Source: JBOGIF01 sp050742415
Lineage (GTDB): Bacteria > Actinomycetota > Acidimicrobiia > Acidimicrobiales > AC-14
Length of the DNA: 7,343 nucleotides
Assembly: GCA_050742415.1 (NCBI GenBank)
Contig: JBOGIF010000179.1
Coordinates: forward strand, 1-7,343
Reading direction: 5' to 3'
Of the stretch, positions 7,024 to 7,343 are shown piece after piece; position 1 is the first letter of the stretch; each line of letters starts with the position of its first letter. The notes beneath the pieces were generated by a model. The model did no database searches, was not told the origin of the DNA, and saw only the letters and a program-made list of their open reading frames with translations. The position numbers and the translations under genes were made by a program.

Positions 7024-7050
7024 CTCCGACACTCCAGCCTCCAAACCCGA

Positions 7051-7060
7051 ACATCGATGT
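7051..7060. promoter_or_regulatory. Perfect 10-bp palindrome upstream of the leftward operon
   Basis: ACATCGATGT is a perfect palindrome 27 bp upstream of the ATG at 7023. It uses the same ACATC and GATGT words as the two putative PadR operators, but back to back instead of spaced by 5 bp. It could be an accessory binding site or chance. Confidence 0.2.
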
Positions 7061-7105
7061 GCAGCTTTTGCTATGCCACAACCGTGTGTCCGCTAGCTGA
7101 GATCA

Positions 7106-7120
7106 ACCTGACGACCAGGT
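7106..7120. promoter_or_regulatory. Short dyad ACCTG-N5-CAGGT in the divergent region
   Basis: A perfect 5-bp inverted repeat spaced by 5 bp lies next to the larger dyad at 7126-7144. Its spacing resembles an operator for a dimeric regulator, but it is short and single-copy, so support is weak. Confidence 0.2.
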
Positions 7121-7125
7121 CCAGA

Positions 7126-7155
7126 TAGGTGTAGTCTACATCTACCAGTCGAGAA
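7126..7155 (-). promoter_or_regulatory. Putative PadR operator in the divergent promoter region
   Basis: At 7126-7144, TAGGTGTAGTCTACATCTA is a 19-bp near-perfect palindrome: 9-bp arms with one mismatch around one central base. Its 15-bp core (7128-7142) recurs at 5337-5351 with 13 of 15 bases equal and in the same orientation. On the minus strand TTCTCGAC (7155-7148) lies 5 nt upstream of GATGT, echoing TTCCCGAC at the other site. It lies between the leftward operon (ATG 7023) and the rightward gene (ATG 7175), so a protein bound here could control both. The surrounding bases 7045-7174 are visibly richer in A+T than the genes, as expected of a promoter. I cannot name reliable -35/-10 boxes. 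Confidence 0.6.
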
Positions 7156-7159
7156 TCTC

Positions 7160-7165
7160 AGGGGG
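7160..7165 (+). promoter_or_regulatory. Ribosome binding site of the rightward gene
   Basis: AGGGGG lies 9 nt before the ATG at 7175 on the plus strand. It decides the start of the partial gene, whose low-complexity N-terminus would otherwise be doubtful. Confidence 0.55.
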
Positions 7166-7174
7166 TATACTCGA

Positions 7175-7343
7175 ATGCCGACGAGCACCGGAAGAGGTCG
7201 TTCCACCACTCGTAGCACTACCACCCGCACCACCACTACCCGTAGCCGCACCTCACGTGAGCTGGTCACCCAGGGTCCTGGGCTGGCAGCCACCGGCGGC
7301 GCTGCCATCGAGGACTGGCGGGAGAACCCGCTAGACCCGATGG
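7175..7343 (+). CDS. Partial gene, unrecognised protein with Thr/Ser/Arg-rich N-terminus
   Basis: Only the first 56 codons are in the window; the frame is open to the edge. Residues 3-28 consist solely of Thr (12), Arg (7), Ser (5) and Gly (2), a low-complexity and probably disordered, basic head. It is followed by ELVTQGPGLAATGG and AAIEDWRENPLDPM, which I do not recognise. There is no twin-arginine or Sec signal sequence and no hydrogenase subunit motif in this part. The gene is divergent from the regulatory operon and shares its operator region, so co-regulation is likely. Several CGT and ACT codons in the head give it a slightly lower G+C than its neighbours. The reverse strand has an open frame at 7093-7308, but it crosses the operator and looks like a shadow. 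Confidence 0.6.
   Translation, partial: MPTSTGRGRSTTRSTTTRTTTTRSRTSRELVTQGPGLAATGGAAIEDWRENPLDPM

Noticed and set aside
7166..7171. TATACT as a -10 promoter box for the rightward gene
   Set aside because: It ends 3 nt before the ATG, so transcription would start inside the gene, and no -35 box sits at the right distance; it is more likely just the spacer after the ribosome site.
7093..7308. 71-codon open frame on the minus strand at the right end
   Set aside because: It crosses the operator and the ribosome site, is Val/Arg-repetitive as the reverse of the Thr/Arg head, and has no recognisable domain.

Overview
The window is about 70% G+C by eye. It uses GTG starts, has tightly packed genes with 1-4 nt overlaps, and carries PadR-type regulators. 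All of this fits a high-GC actinobacterium. A deeper lineage such as Acidimicrobiia is possible but is only a guess. Eight genes run leftward on the minus strand. One partial gene runs rightward from the right-hand end.

Left half (3-4797, minus strand): a complete [NiFe]-hydrogenase maturation set, transcribed hypC-hypD-hypE-hypF, with overlaps or a 9 nt gap between genes. HypF and HypE make the cyanide ligand from carbamoyl phosphate. HypC and HypD assemble the Fe(CN)2(CO) unit. All four proteins look intact, with their catalytic cysteines and zinc-finger residues present. No hydrogenase structural subunit, maturation endopeptidase, hypA or hypB lies inside the window.

Right half (4889-7023, minus strand): a regulatory and accessory module upstream of the hyp genes. 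In transcription order it holds a winged-helix protein with a cysteine-rich tail, a PadR regulator, a CooC-type nickel-insertion ATPase with deviant Walker A and CxC motifs, and a second PadR regulator. The two PadR proteins are paralogues (about 60 of 101 aligned residues identical, no gaps). The CooC-type ATPase could supply the nickel step that HypB normally performs; this is inference.

Regulation: two near-identical sites with PadR-like symmetry (13 of 15 bases equal, same orientation) lie in noncoding DNA. One is in the divergent region at 7128-7142. The other is at 5337-5351, just upstream of the second padR. A TTCYCGAC block sits at nearly the same distance from both sites. The simplest reading is that one or both PadR proteins control the module and the divergent gene through this operator. 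A 9-bp GC-rich hairpin separates the regulatory genes from hypC.

Right end (7175-7343, plus strand): the first 56 codons of an unrecognised protein with a Thr/Ser/Arg-only head, preceded by a good ribosome binding site.
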